This document shows, piece after piece, positions 49,834 to 59,875 of a stretch of DNA of 64,000 nucleotides (positions are counted from its first letter, which is position 1; the number at the start of each line of letters is the position of its first letter). A model generated the notes under the pieces. It worked only from the letters and a program-made list of their open reading frames with translations, had not been told where the DNA came from and made no database searches. A program made the translations under genes and the position numbers. This stretch comes from Acidimicrobiales bacterium (GTDB lineage: Bacteria > Actinomycetota > Acidimicrobiia > Acidimicrobiales > Palsa-688). Where the stretch lies: positions 1 through 64,000 of the forward strand of contig DASUWA010000046.1 of NCBI GenBank assembly GCA_036378675.1, given 5' to 3'.

Positions 49834-51435
49834 TCAGGCGCCGGCGCACGGCCCGACCCCTGCCGTCTTGCGGAACACTTCGCCGACGACGGGGCTGTAC
49901 GGCCGGGGGGATTCATGCTCGGCGTATGACCCGATCGCCACGAGAGTCGGATCCGTGGCGAGAAGACGGTCAACCGACGCCACCTGCGACGTGACCGCCT
50001 TCTGCCAAGCCGATCCTCTCGCGCCGAGCTTGCGTACCGGGTTCACCTCCAGGACGTGGGCGCCGACCGGAAGTGCGGCGATCAAGGGCCCGACGGTCAT
50101 GCACGGGTCGGCGCGCTCCAGGCGCGGCACGATGTTGCGCCAGTCGACGACCGTAGGGTCGGTCACCAAACCAGTGGGGGTCGCATATATCAGACCTTTC
50201 GGGAGGTAGTACGCAAGCACTGCGAGTTGCTCCGTTTGGGTCACGACCACCAGGTCGCCGGGTGCGAGCTCCGGTCTGGATGCGCCGGCTACCGAGCCGA
50301 CGTTGCTCTTGGCGAACGGGAAGCTCGGGTTTGGCAGGAGCGCTCCGATCGCGCTCCACCCGGCCAGCACGGCACAAGTCGATCCGAGAACGACGCGCCC
50401 GGTTTGGCTCGAGCTGAGCGCGCCGGCAGCGGCCAGCAGGATCGGCGCGACTATCACTGCCAGGTACCGAACCGTCCAGGACGGCTCGATCTGCGCCCCC
50501 AGAAAACCCACCACCCCGGTAACCAGCCCGATCCCGCACAGAAGCCCGGCGAGTTGCGACTCCGCAGCCGGTCGGAGCTTGTGGGTGCGCCAAGCTCCGT
50601 ACGCGAGGAACGGAGCGACCGCGAAGTTCAGCGTTCCGCCCAGCGCCGATCCCTGATCCGCGAAGAAGTTCCCGATGTTCGGACGGACCGCCCACGGGGC
50701 CGCCGTGCTGCTCGCCTGGTCGAGGAAGAACGGCAGCCATGGAAGCCACAGTGCGAACGCGGCTGCACCCGCCGCGCACACCTGGGCGGCCAGCCGGCGG
50801 TTCCCCTGGTACCACGCCAGCCCGGCGAGGACGCCGACGGTGACCAGGGTGAGGTAGATGCCCCAGTTGTGTGTGTAGAGAAGGAGCGCGTAGGCAGCTA
50901 CCGCCGCGACAGCGTCGCGAGCGTCTCGGTCGCGTACCGCACGCACCGCGAAGGTGATCCCGACGATCGACAAGACGATGACGATCGGATACATCCTGGT
51001 CTCGGTCGAGTACCACTCCAGAAACGGGTTGGTCGCCATCAGGACGGCCGCCCACCTCCCCCCGCGCCGGCCAAACAGCTCCTTGCCGGACCAGTACGCC
51101 AGTGGGATCGAAAGAAGCGAGAACGTGAGCGGCAGCAGATGGGTGGCGATCTCCGACCGGCCGAACCCGATCATCCAAAAGTGCAGCAGGACGTAGAAGA
51201 GCGGAGGCGAGCCGTCACGTGTCAGCAGGGCGGGGATCTGGGTGACGTGGTGAGACGAGATCCCGATGCTGATGCCCTCGTCGATCCAGTACGACCGGCC
51301 GATGAACGGCACCCGCAATGCGAGAGCGAAGACCACGAGGGCGCCGACCAGGACGCGGTCGGTCTCGACCGCACGGAGCCTGCTGGAGGCGCGCTCGGAT
51401 GGCCTGACTACCAGGACTTCTTGAATCGTGGTCAC
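49834..51435 (-). CDS. Polytopic membrane glycosyltransferase (GT39/ArnT-like)
   Basis: 533 residues from GTG 51435. The first exported loop carries SYWIDEGISIG, the Asp-Glu catalytic position of GT-C mannosyl/arabinosyl-type transferases, and SPPLFYVLLHFW follows. About 10-11 membrane segments extend to residue 380, then an exported C-terminal domain (LVVVTQTEQLAVLAYYLPKGL). Such enzymes move sugars from polyprenyl phosphate donors to cell-wall glycans or proteins. Substrate unknown. Confidence 0.75.
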   Translation of the reverse strand: MTTIQEVLVVRPSERASSRLRAVETDRVLVGALVVFALALRVPFIGRSYWIDEGISIGISSHHVTQIPALLTRDGSPPLFYVLLHFWMIGFGRSEIATHLLPLTFSLLSIPLAYWSGKELFGRRGGRWAAVLMATNPFLEWYSTETRMYPIVIVLSIVGITFAVRAVRDRDARDAVAAVAAYALLLYTHNWGIYLTLVTVGVLAGLAWYQGNRRLAAQVCAAGAAAFALWLPWLPFFLDQASSTAAPWAVRPNIGNFFADQGSALGGTLNFAVAPFLAYGAWRTHKLRPAAESQLAGLLCGIGLVTGVVGFLGAQIEPSWTVRYLAVIVAPILLAAAGALSSSQTGRVVLGSTCAVLAGWSAIGALLPNPSFPFAKSNVGSVAGASRPELAPGDLVVVTQTEQLAVLAYYLPKGLIYATPTGLVTDPTVVDWRNIVPRLERADPCMTVGPLIAALPVGAHVLEVNPVRKLGARGSAWQKAVTSQVASVDRLLATDPTLVAIGSYAEHESPRPYSPVVGEVFRKTAGVGPCAGA

Positions 51436-51538
51436 GCCTGGGGCGCCGCCTTCAAGCCGGTGAACTCGGGAGGGACCCCCAAAGGCTAGCCGTGGCGGCT
51501 CTGGCGGGGGAGGTAGGAGGTCTCGAGCCCCGGCCGGG

Positions 51539-51892
51539 TTATGTAGTCGCGTGGCGCCGGAGGTCCTCCAGGTCCACCCATTCCAGCGCCCGGATGTGGG
51601 TCGATTCGAGGACGACGTCGGGCGCCACGCCGGCGTCGAAGGCCTCCTTCCAGCGGGCTGCGCACAGGCACCACTGGTCTCCGGCTTGGAGGCCGGCGAA
51701 GCCGGGTTGGGGACTGCTCAGGTCGTTGCCGACGGTCTTGCTGTACTCGAGGAACTCAGGCGTGACCTTCGCGCAGACCACGTGAACGCCAAGATCGTCG
51801 GCGCCGGTGTTGCAGCACCCGTCACGGTAGAAGCCGGTCAACGGGTCGTAGTTGCACGGTTCGAGCTCACCGCCGAGGACGTTCTTCGCCAT
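51539..51892 (-). CDS. DUF2237-family protein
   Basis: 117 residues from ATG 51892. Almost the whole protein is the DUF2237 domain: AKNVLGGELEPCNYDPLTGFYRDGCCNTGADDLGVHVVCAKVT, DQWCLCAARWKEAFDAG, THIRALEWVDLEDL. The several conserved cysteines suggest metal binding. Function unknown. Divergent from the response-regulator gene over 50 bp. Confidence 0.85.
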   Translation of the reverse strand: MAKNVLGGELEPCNYDPLTGFYRDGCCNTGADDLGVHVVCAKVTPEFLEYSKTVGNDLSSPQPGFAGLQAGDQWCLCAARWKEAFDAGVAPDVVLESTHIRALEWVDLEDLRRHATT

Positions 51893-51942
51893 GCACCCAT
51901 CCTGACGCATCCTCCCCGCCCTGGAGGGGCAGACTATTTCCT

Positions 51943-52629
51943 GTGAGGATCCTGATAGTGGAGGACGAGTTGTCCATGGCCAACTCGCTCGCGCGGGGTC
52001 TAGAAGCCGAGGGCTACGCCGTCGACGTCGCTTTGGACGGCGAGGACGGCCTGGCGCGCGCCCGTCAGCATCCCTACGACGCGGTCGTCCTGGACCTGAT
52101 GCTGCCGAAGCTCAACGGCTATGCGGTGACAAAGGCGCTGCGCGACGCCGGAGAGCGAGTGCCGGTCCTGATGCTCACCGCCAAACAGGGAGAGTTCGAT
52201 CAGACCGAAGCCTTGGATACCGGGGCGGACGACTTCCTTTCGAAGCCTTTTTCCTATCCGGTGCTGCTCGCCCGGTTGCGGGCCCTGATCAGGCGGGGAG
52301 GGGCACCGCAAGGAGCGGTTCTCGTCCACGGCGACCTGAGGCTCGACTCCCGGGACCACCGGTGCTGGCGTGCGGACGAGGAGGTGACCCTCACACCCCG
52401 CGAGTTCGCTCTGCTCACGTACCTGATGCACCGCCCCGGGGAGACGGTTTCCAAGAACGAGCTTCTCGACCACGTCTGGGATCCTTCGGCAGAGCGCGAC
52501 CCGAACGTCGTCGAGGTGTACGTGGGTTACCTGCGCCGCAAGCTCGACCGGCCCGGCGAGCAATCGCACATCGAGACGGTCCGGAGCTACGGGTACCGCC
52601 TGTGCGGGGCCGCTCAAGGGGCGGCATGA
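51943..52629 (+). CDS. OmpR/PhoB-family response regulator
   Basis: 228 residues from GTG 51943. The receiver has the acidic pair VEDE, the phosphoacceptor Asp in VVLDLMLPKLNG, LMLTAK (Thr) and LSKPFSYP (Lys). The C-terminal winged helix has VTLTPREFALLTYLMHRPGETVSKNELLDHVWD and RLDRPGEQSHIETVRSYGYRL-type ending. It is coupled by ATGA to a histidine kinase, so the two form a two-component system. The signal is unknown. Confidence 0.93.
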   Translation: MRILIVEDELSMANSLARGLEAEGYAVDVALDGEDGLARARQHPYDAVVLDLMLPKLNGYAVTKALRDAGERVPVLMLTAKQGEFDQTEALDTGADDFLSKPFSYPVLLARLRALIRRGGAPQGAVLVHGDLRLDSRDHRCWRADEEVTLTPREFALLTYLMHRPGETVSKNELLDHVWDPSAERDPNVVEVYVGYLRRKLDRPGEQSHIETVRSYGYRLCGAAQGAA

Positions 52630-54104
52630 TCCGGCGAACGCGAGCGGTTTTCTCCGCGGTTCGGCACGCGTTCGACGGGCTTCGCGTACGGGTGACCCTG
52701 AGCGCGGTTCTGGCCGTCGGCTGCGCGCTCGGTGTCTCGGCTGCGATCGTCGAGGCGACTTTCGCGCACGAACGCCAGCACATCCTGGTCACAACCGCGA
52801 ATGAGCAGGCCCGGGTGGTCACCGCGATGAATCCCGAATTGGTCCCGCCGATACAGCTGCCGCCCTCCCAGTCTCTGGAGTCCGGATTGGTGCAGGTTCT
52901 CCACTCGGGCAAGGTCGTCGCCGCAAGCCGGGAATTGCGGCGGGAGCCGCCGCTATGGATTCCAGGCGACCCTCAGGTACAAACCAACGACTACATCCTC
53001 GCCGGCCAGGCCAGGGACGTCCACGTGGTCGAGGTGCCCGTCAGTTTCGGGTCGACCCACGACAACGTAGTGGTGGTCACCTCGCTCGACCAGTACGACA
53101 ACAGCCTGCTCTACGTCCAGCGCCTCCTCGAGTTCGGCCTGCCTGCCCTGTTGCTGGTTCTGGCGGTCATCTGCTGGATGATCGTCGGAAGGGCGCTGCG
53201 TCCCATCGAGGCGCTCCGGAGGGAGGTGGCCGACGTGGCCGCTGTCTCCGGTGCCCATCGGGTGGCGGAGCCACCGACCGACGACGAGGTTGGCCGGCTT
53301 GCCCGGACCCTCAACTCGATGCTCGATCGCCTGGAGGCGTCAACCCTCCGGGAGCGAAGGTTCCTATCCGACGCGTCGCACGAGCTGCGCTCGCCGATCG
53401 CCAACATCCGCACGGAGATCGAGGTCGCACTGCACCATCCGGACCGGACCGAGTGGCCACGGGTCGCCGGTGAGGTTTTGGCTCAGGACGAGCGGATGGG
53501 ACATCTCGTCGAGTCTCTGCTGATGCTCGCCCGTTCCGACGAGGGCCACCTTGCGTCTGTCGACCCGAGTACCGTGCCCACCGATCTCGCAGCCGTGGCC
53601 GATCAGGTGGTCGCCGAGGTCGGCGGCCGCTGCGACGGCGTGTCGGTAGTCGCGGTCACCCACCCGACCCCGGTCGAGGTTCCTGCGGTCTACCTCGAGC
53701 GGATCATAGGGAACCTCGTCGACAACGCCTGCCGCTACGCCGCCTCGCTTGTCGAAGTGAGGGTCACGAGCCACGGCGGTTCCGCTGTTCTCAGGGTGTC
53801 GGACGACGGGCCCGGCGTTCCCGTCACCGACCGCGGCCGGATCTTCGAACGATTCGTGCGCCTGGACGAGGCGCGAGACCGGGTGCACGGCGGTTTCGGC
53901 CTGGGCCTGGCGATCGTCGCCGACCTTTGCCGGGCCTTCGGCGGGACGATCGACATATCTGATGCGGACGGCGGGGGAGCCGTGTTCACGATGTGGATGC
54001 CGCTGTACGCGGGTCCCGTGGCGCCGGCGACTCCGGCGGCCTCCCCAGCTCAGGGTCAGCCCTCGGACTCGGAACCGGACCGCCCTCCGATGGTCAGGAG
54101 CTAG
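52626..54104 (+). CDS. Sensor histidine kinase
   Basis: 492 residues from ATG 52626 in an ATGA overlap with the regulator gene. Two membrane segments (about 25-45 and 165-185) flank an extracytoplasmic sensor of about 115 residues. HAMP follows, then the dimerisation helix FLSDASHELRSPIANIRTEIE with the phospho-His, NLVDNACRYA (N box), VSDDGPGVP (G1) and FGLGLAIVADLCRAFGG (G2). The short C-terminal tail is Pro/Ala-rich. It overlaps the convergent membrane-protein gene by 4 bp. Confidence 0.92.
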   Translation: MIRRTRAVFSAVRHAFDGLRVRVTLSAVLAVGCALGVSAAIVEATFAHERQHILVTTANEQARVVTAMNPELVPPIQLPPSQSLESGLVQVLHSGKVVAASRELRREPPLWIPGDPQVQTNDYILAGQARDVHVVEVPVSFGSTHDNVVVVTSLDQYDNSLLYVQRLLEFGLPALLLVLAVICWMIVGRALRPIEALRREVADVAAVSGAHRVAEPPTDDEVGRLARTLNSMLDRLEASTLRERRFLSDASHELRSPIANIRTEIEVALHHPDRTEWPRVAGEVLAQDERMGHLVESLLMLARSDEGHLASVDPSTVPTDLAAVADQVVAEVGGRCDGVSVVAVTHPTPVEVPAVYLERIIGNLVDNACRYAASLVEVRVTSHGGSAVLRVSDDGPGVPVTDRGRIFERFVRLDEARDRVHGGFGLGLAIVADLCRAFGGTIDISDADGGGAVFTMWMPLYAGPVAPATPAASPAQGQPSDSEPDRPPMVRS

Positions 54105-55795
54105 CCGCCGGATACCACGGGCGCGCACGTGGTCCGGGAAGCGGACCTGAACACCGCAGACAGCTGGATCAATCCGGGCTGGTAGGCCTCCACGGAGGTC
54201 CACCCATCCGGCGCTGGCCCCACGCATCCGGTTCCCGAGGCGATCGACCAGAAGGCGGTGTAGCGAACCCGCACCGTGATCAGGCCGGGTGCGGTCGCGT
54301 CGACGCTGAAATGGTCAGGCGTCAAGGAGGTGAGCTCCCCGCTGCCGGTGGCCAGGCCGGGGCTTCCGTCCACCCGCCAGAGCTTCCACTGAGGGTTCTC
54401 CCAAACGAGGTGGAGGACGCTCACCTGCCCGGAGGCGAGGAGCTTTCCTTCCGCTTTTGCGGCGTAGTCGAGCGGGGCGGCCGGCAGCGCCACGTACTGG
54501 ACCCCTTCGTCGTCGAGCCAGTCGGTGTAGGTCGCCGCAGTCAACGCTCCGGCGGCGTAGAAGAGGGGGTTGTCGCCGACGTCGAGCTGCCGTTCCCAGC
54601 CGCGGGCGAGCGAGACGTAGGGAGCGACGTACGCCGACTCCCAGTGCTCGAGGGTGGGCGGTATCTCGACCCGGATCGGGTCGTCCGCGAACAGCGACAG
54701 CTGGTGGAGCAGCGGTTGGTAGAACGCCGACGTGGTCGCGGGCGCCGTCGACTGAGACGTCACGATCTTCTGGCTCGGGGCCCACTGCCACACGACGAAC
54801 GGAACGATGAGGGCCAGCCCGAGTATCCGCAACCTGTTGGGGATCTCGATCCGCCGGCCCGACATGAACCGCTCGACGATGACCGACCCGCTCAGCCGCT
54901 CGACCGCGGGACCGTTGGCGGTGAGGAAGCAGGCGAGGAGCGGGACTCCGATCGCTCCGGCGAGTCGCGGCGCATTGCCGCCCAAGGGGTTAGGAAATAT
55001 GAAGGAAAAAAGGGAAGCCGCCGCGTACAGAAACGCCCCCACCCTCACTGCGGGGGTGGTCCGCACGAGGGGGGTCAGCGCGGTCAGGCACAGCAACTCG
55101 GTCACGACCAGTCCCTGCCAGGGGAACGGGAAAGGACCGTCGCCTGGGAAGATCAGCCCGGTCACGACGATCACGACCAGCCCCGCTGCCCCGGTGGCGA
55201 TCGTCCAGCCTCGCCGGCCGCTGGCCTTCAGCGCCCACGCGGCACACGCCATGGCGAGGAACGCAGCGGCCAGGGGGGAGAAGAGCGCCGCCAGGACCCC
55301 GAGCGCGAGTGCCGTCCGGCGACGACCTTTTTGCAGTGCGACCAGCGCAGATAGGCCGGCTGCCTCGCCGGCGAGGAAGGGGAGCTGCCCGATCATCACC
55401 GGCAGGACCGTCGAGAAGGCGAAGTACCAGGTTCCGATGGGCCGCGACCCGAAGTAGCCCCGGATCACCCGGTCGAACGCCCAGGTCGCCACCGCCGCCG
55501 AGACGAGAGCCGTCGCCTGGATCCCGATCCGGCTGGCGAAAGCGGGGAAGAGGAGGCTGTAGCTGAGCGGGAAGTTCCCGCCGTACCAGCCGCTGTCCCA
55601 CAACAGGAGCCCGTGTGTCTTGAACAGGGTCACCCTGTACAGCTGGGCCGCCTGATCGACCCCGCGCCAGCCCAACAGCCAGACGGCTGTGGCTAGCAGG
55701 AGCGCGACGGCGGCAGGGGCTAACGCCACCGCATGCTCCTGCCACCAGGCGCGACCGCGTTGGCCGGCGCTCGGAGCGGGGTAAATGACGGCCAT
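54101..55795 (-). CDS. Polytopic membrane protein of unknown function
   Basis: 564 residues from ATG 55795; a GTG at 55831 would add 12 residues. About 9-10 membrane segments occupy residues 15-350, with an extracytoplasmic loop containing LLLWDSGWYGGNFPLSYSLLFP. A long exported C-terminal domain follows (from SQSTAPATTSAFYQPLL). The layout resembles glycosyltransferase-like or DUF6541/MFS-free envelope proteins of actinobacteria, but no DxD/DE catalytic motif is clear. Function unknown. Confidence 0.72.
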   Translation of the reverse strand: MAVIYPAPSAGQRGRAWWQEHAVALAPAAVALLLATAVWLLGWRGVDQAAQLYRVTLFKTHGLLLWDSGWYGGNFPLSYSLLFPAFASRIGIQATALVSAAVATWAFDRVIRGYFGSRPIGTWYFAFSTVLPVMIGQLPFLAGEAAGLSALVALQKGRRRTALALGVLAALFSPLAAAFLAMACAAWALKASGRRGWTIATGAAGLVVIVVTGLIFPGDGPFPFPWQGLVVTELLCLTALTPLVRTTPAVRVGAFLYAAASLFSFIFPNPLGGNAPRLAGAIGVPLLACFLTANGPAVERLSGSVIVERFMSGRRIEIPNRLRILGLALIVPFVVWQWAPSQKIVTSQSTAPATTSAFYQPLLHQLSLFADDPIRVEIPPTLEHWESAYVAPYVSLARGWERQLDVGDNPLFYAAGALTAATYTDWLDDEGVQYVALPAAPLDYAAKAEGKLLASGQVSVLHLVWENPQWKLWRVDGSPGLATGSGELTSLTPDHFSVDATAPGLITVRVRYTAFWSIASGTGCVGPAPDGWTSVEAYQPGLIQLSAVFRSASRTTCAPVVSGG

Positions 55796-55945
55796 GGTGA
55801 GGGCTCGGAGCCGCCCAGAGTTTACTGCCACCGGAGGTTTGCCGGACCGTTACCCGTCCTTCACCCCCGCCAACCGCTTTCGACGGCACGAAACCGGATT
55901 TATGCCCGAACGCGGTAGCGTCCACTCCTTCCGTAAACCTTCCCG

Positions 55946-57193
55946 ATGATCACCGACCCGAGTACCGGCCGAGAGACGGAACAACCGACCGAGCAACCGA
56001 TCGGGCAACCGACCGGCGAAGCGGCTGCCACCCCCAACCTCCGGCGGCGCCGGATCATCAAGGTGGCCGTGCTCGTTGTCGTGCTGGGACTGCTGGCGCC
56101 CGTCGGTTACTCCTACGCCTGCGCGCTGACCGGGCCCGGGACCGACGCCCTCAGCGTCCGGTCGGTCGAGTGGCTCCGGACCCACCATTTTCGGTGGCTT
56201 GTCAACGACGTGGAGAACTTCTGGTACTCCCACCACCGGCCGAAGAAAGGCGGGCTACCGAGCCGCCAGCTGCGAGCGCAGGTCAACGGGAGCAGCGCTT
56301 CAACACCGTCCGTCGTGCCGCCGGTGACCGTTCCGCGGGTAGTCGCCCTTCCGGCGCCGGCGGTTTTGCGCCCGTTCGTGGCCAGCCCCCTGCCTGGCGA
56401 GGGCACCTGGCAACCGATAGGGCTGCCGGTGGACGGGGTCCCCGCGATGTACGCCACCTACATGCGCCCCGACTCGGTCTACACCAGCCTGGTTTCGGCG
56501 GTGGCGTGGATAGATCCCAAGCTGGTGAGCGCGGTTGGGTACGCCGGCGCGGTCGAACCGGGCGGGGCGGGTTGGGCTCATCAACTGCCCATCCCCGACT
56601 CGGTGCGGCCCAGCCTTCTCGCCGCATTCAACTCCGGCTTCCGGATGCAGGACGCGCGCGGCGGGTACTACGACTCCGGCCGCTACGCCCGGCCGCTGCG
56701 CACGGGTGCTGCAGCGCTTTGGATCACGGCTGAAGGGGTGCCTCACGTCGGGGCGTGGGGGCGCGATGCGACGCTGACTCCCGACGTGGTTTACGTGAGG
56801 CAGAACCTCGAACTGATCGTCGACGGCGGGTCGCCGGTCCAGGGACTCGATGTCGGCAGCTCCGCGCAGTGGGGATGGACCGTCGGCAACAAAGTCATGG
56901 TGTGGCGATCGGGGGTCGGCGAAACCGCCAACGGTGCCCTTGTCTACGCGGCCGGTCCGGATCTGAGCACGCACATGCTCGCCGATCTTCTCGCCCGGGC
57001 GGGCGCGGTGCGCGCGATGGAGCTCGACATCAACAGCGCGTGGGTCGACTTCTTCACCTACTCGCCGCCGCCCGCCGGCCTCCCGCCGTCGGACCTGACC
57101 GTGAAGAAACTACTCACGAACATGGTTCCCTCGACGTCGCACTACCTGACCGCGAGCAGCCGCGACTGCATCGCGCTGTTCGCGAGGAGATAG
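55946..57193 (+). CDS. Membrane-anchored phosphodiester glycosidase-like (NAGPA/DUF2233) protein
   Basis: 415 residues from ATG 55946. The first 35 residues are polar (repeats EQPTEQPIGQPT). A membrane anchor follows (RRRRIIKVAVLVVVLGLLAPVGYSYACAL), then a Pro/Val/Ser linker and a C-terminal domain. That domain contains LLAAFNSGFRMQDARGGYYDSG, LIVDGGSPVQ and MLADLLARAGAVRAMELDIN, the outline of the NAGPA/phosphodiester-glycosidase fold. It would act outside the membrane on glycans. The following SRAP gene starts 2 bp downstream. Confidence 0.78.
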   Translation: MITDPSTGRETEQPTEQPIGQPTGEAAATPNLRRRRIIKVAVLVVVLGLLAPVGYSYACALTGPGTDALSVRSVEWLRTHHFRWLVNDVENFWYSHHRPKKGGLPSRQLRAQVNGSSASTPSVVPPVTVPRVVALPAPAVLRPFVASPLPGEGTWQPIGLPVDGVPAMYATYMRPDSVYTSLVSAVAWIDPKLVSAVGYAGAVEPGGAGWAHQLPIPDSVRPSLLAAFNSGFRMQDARGGYYDSGRYARPLRTGAAALWITAEGVPHVGAWGRDATLTPDVVYVRQNLELIVDGGSPVQGLDVGSSAQWGWTVGNKVMVWRSGVGETANGALVYAAGPDLSTHMLADLLARAGAVRAMELDINSAWVDFFTYSPPPAGLPPSDLTVKKLLTNMVPSTSHYLTASSRDCIALFARR

Positions 57194-57195
57194 TC

Positions 57196-57900
57196 GTGTG
57201 CGGTCGCTACACGTCGAGCACGACGATGGAAGACCTGGCCAAGATCTTCCAGGTCGAGGAGATCAGGACCGACCCACTGCCCGCCCGGTACAACGTCGCT
57301 CCGACCCTGCCGGTTTACGCGGTCGCGATCCGTCGGGAGCACCGCGCGCTCGGAACATTCAAGTGGGGGCTGGTTCCGTCGTGGGCGAAGAACCCTTCCG
57401 CCGGCAACCGGATGATCAACGCCCGTGCCGAGGGAATCGAGACCAAACCCGCCTACCGGTCGGCGCTCGCCCGCCGGCGCTGCCTGATTCCCGCCGACGG
57501 GTTCTACGAGTGGCAACGACGCACGGCCGGTGACGGGAGACCCGCCGGCAAGCTTCCGTACGCGATACGCCGGCGTGACGGCCAGCCGATGGCCTTCGCC
57601 GGGCTGTGGGAGGTGTGGCGAGACCCGGAGAACCCCGATGCCGACCCGTTGCGGACATGCGCCATCGTCACGACGGAGGCGAACGATCTGATGGCTCCGA
57701 TCCACGACCGTATGCCGGTCGTCCTCGATCCGGGGGATTGGGATCAGTGGCTCGATCCCCATGTCGCGGCAGAGAAGGCCCAGAGGCTGCTCGTGCCGGC
57801 GCCGTCGGATTGGTTCGAGGTGTTCCCCGTGAGCAGCCGCGTCAACAACGTCGCCAACGACGGCCCCGAACTCCTCGACCCCATACCCCCGCCGCCTTAA
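57196..57900 (+). CDS. SOS response-associated peptidase (SRAP/YedK family)
   Basis: 234 residues from GTG 57196; the start is fixed because the residue after Met must be the catalytic Cys (MCGRYT). It has LPARYNVAPTLPVYAV, FKWGLVPSWAKN, MINARAEGIETKPAYRSA, and IPADGFYEWQ (catalytic Glu), with the late His in PIHDRMPV. SRAP proteins form a covalent thiazolidine crosslink to abasic sites in single-stranded DNA and protect them. It is coupled to the glycosidase-like gene by position only. Confidence 0.93.
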   Translation: MCGRYTSSTTMEDLAKIFQVEEIRTDPLPARYNVAPTLPVYAVAIRREHRALGTFKWGLVPSWAKNPSAGNRMINARAEGIETKPAYRSALARRRCLIPADGFYEWQRRTAGDGRPAGKLPYAIRRRDGQPMAFAGLWEVWRDPENPDADPLRTCAIVTTEANDLMAPIHDRMPVVLDPGDWDQWLDPHVAAEKAQRLLVPAPSDWFEVFPVSSRVNNVANDGPELLDPIPPPP

Positions 57901-57973
57901 AACGACAGCGGGGCGCCGGTTTTTCGGGACAAGTGGTTTCTGCGGGAAAAAAGGCAGGTTCGCGTTCCGGCCG

Positions 57974-59875
57974 CTACCCGTCGGCGGCGTCGCGACGCGG
58001 AAGCGCCTTCGCTATGTCGGCGGCGATGCCGGGGCCGTCCAGCCCGAGTTGGGCGAGGATCCGGTCGGCTTCCCCGTGCGGTATGTACGCGACGGGGATC
58101 CCGAGCACGAGCACCGGAGGCGTCGCCCTGGTTTCGAACAGGTCGGCCATGGCGTCAGTGATGTAGGCGCCGGCGCCTCCGGTCCGTATGCCGTCCTCGA
58201 CGGTGACGACCATCTTGTGACGGCCGGCGTCGGCCAGCATCTGCGGGTCGAGCGGGCGAACCACCCGCACGTCCCAGACGGTCGCTTCGATGCCGTCCGC
58301 CGCGAGGATCTCGGCAGCCTCCTCGGACGCCTCGAGCATCTTGCCGACCGCCAGGATGCAGACCGAGTCAGGAGTATCCGCGTCGCCTCTGCGAACCAGT
58401 CGGGCCTGAAGACCTTCGCCCACCTGATCGGGCGCGACGTGGCGGGCGGCGGTTCTCGGCCAGCGGATGGAGGCCGGCCCCGACAACTGAAGCGCCGTTT
58501 CGAGCATCACCTGCACTTCCTGAGCAGAGGAAGGGGCGAACACGGTCATGCCCGGGACCTTCAGGCACAGCGCCATGTCGAGAACACCGTGGTGGCTCGG
58601 TCCGTCGGGCCCGGTTATCCCGGCGCGGTCGATCGCGAAAACAACCGGCAACCCGTGCAACCCGACATCCAGGTTCAGTTGGTCGAACGCGCGGGTCAGG
58701 AAGGTCGAGTACACCGCGACTACCGGGCGGAGGCCGCCCATCGCCATTCCCGCAGCCGACGTGACCGCGGTCTGCTCAGCGATTCCCACATCGAAGAACC
58801 GGTCGGGCCAACGGTCGGCGAATGGGATCAGCCCGGTCGGTCCAGGCATGGCCGCGGTGATCGCCACCACGTTCGGGTACCGCTCGCCGATCGAGAGCAT
58901 CGCTTCGTTGAATGCTTGGGTGTAGCCGCGAGGGGCGGACCAACCTTCGGGCGGACCGACCTCAGGATCGAAGACCGGAGCGTCGTGAAGGCACTTCTCG
59001 TCGTCGTTTTCCGCGGGAGGGTAACCACGCCCCTTTTGAGTCACGACATGAACGACGATCGGGCCGTCGAAGGAGGCCGCTTGCGATAACGCCTGTTCGA
59101 GGCCGGCGATGTCGTGACCGTCGATCGGGCCGACGTAACGCACACCGAGCGATTCGAAGAACGCGGGCGGCTCTATTACTTCCCTGACCGCGGAGTAGAG
59201 ACCTTGGAGGCTCGAGTAGGCGAGGCCGCCAACACGGGGCAACTCCCGCACCGCTTCCTCGATCCTCGCCCTGACCGAGCTGATCCCGGGATGCAGCCGG
59301 ATCTTGGTGAGGCTTTCCGACAGGCGCGAAATGGTTGGCGCGTAGGAGCGGCCGTTGTCGTTCAACACCACGACGACACGGCTCTCGCTGTGCCCCAGGT
59401 TGTTCAAGCCCTCGAACGCCATCCCGCCGGTCATCGAGCCGTCGCCGATCACCGCGACGATCTTGCGGTCGGGGGTTCCGCTCCGCGCGACCGCGGCGGC
59501 CAAACCGTGCGCGTAGGAGAGGATCGTCGAGGCGTGGCTGTTTTCCACCCAGTCGTGGACCGACTCGGCCCTCGACGGGTAGCCCGAAAGCCCACCGCTC
59601 TGGCGAAGCGTTGCAAACATGTCGCGCCGCCCGGTCAGGATCTTGTGCACGTACGCCTGGTGGCCGGTGTCCCACAGGAGAATGTCGCGAGGGGACGAGA
59701 ACACCCGGTGCAACGCGATGGTCAGCTCGACCGCCCCGAGGTTCGAGCCGAGGTGCCCCCCGGTCACCGACACCGCCTGAACGATGAACGACCGTATCTC
59801 GGCGGCCAGAGCGTTCAACTCGTCGAGCTCAAGTTTGCCTAGGTCAGTCGGCGAGTTGATCGACTCCAGGAGCAT
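57974..59875 (-). CDS. dxs: 1-deoxy-D-xylulose-5-phosphate synthase
   Basis: 633 residues from ATG 59875 (MLLESINSPTDL); the longer frame upstream has no homology. It is thiamine-diphosphate dependent: DTGHQAYVHKILTGRRD, GDGSMTGGMAFEGLNN (TPP/Mg site) and the transketolase-like GLHGLPVVFAIDRAGITGPDGPSHHG and EDGIRTGGAGAYI. It makes DXP from pyruvate and glyceraldehyde-3-phosphate, the first step of the MEP isoprenoid pathway. The polyprenyl synthase gene lies 180 bp away on the same strand. Confidence 0.97.
   Translation of the reverse strand: MLLESINSPTDLGKLELDELNALAAEIRSFIVQAVSVTGGHLGSNLGAVELTIALHRVFSSPRDILLWDTGHQAYVHKILTGRRDMFATLRQSGGLSGYPSRAESVHDWVENSHASTILSYAHGLAAAVARSGTPDRKIVAVIGDGSMTGGMAFEGLNNLGHSESRVVVVLNDNGRSYAPTISRLSESLTKIRLHPGISSVRARIEEAVRELPRVGGLAYSSLQGLYSAVREVIEPPAFFESLGVRYVGPIDGHDIAGLEQALSQAASFDGPIVVHVVTQKGRGYPPAENDDEKCLHDAPVFDPEVGPPEGWSAPRGYTQAFNEAMLSIGERYPNVVAITAAMPGPTGLIPFADRWPDRFFDVGIAEQTAVTSAAGMAMGGLRPVVAVYSTFLTRAFDQLNLDVGLHGLPVVFAIDRAGITGPDGPSHHGVLDMALCLKVPGMTVFAPSSAQEVQVMLETALQLSGPASIRWPRTAARHVAPDQVGEGLQARLVRRGDADTPDSVCILAVGKMLEASEEAAEILAADGIEATVWDVRVVRPLDPQMLADAGRHKMVVTVEDGIRTGGAGAYITDAMADLFETRATPPVLVLGIPVAYIPHGEADRILAQLGLDGPGIAADIAKALPRRDAADG

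Noticed and set aside
50056-51489. 477-codon plus-strand frame across the GT39-like gene
   Set aside because: Charged, low-complexity shadow of a membrane protein whose topology and WIDEG motif are convincing on the other strand.
57901-57973. Possible bidirectional terminator between the SRAP gene and dxs
   Set aside because: GCCggTTTTTC can pair with GAAAAAAGGC, but the stem is short and AT-rich with a 20-nt loop; too weak to annotate.
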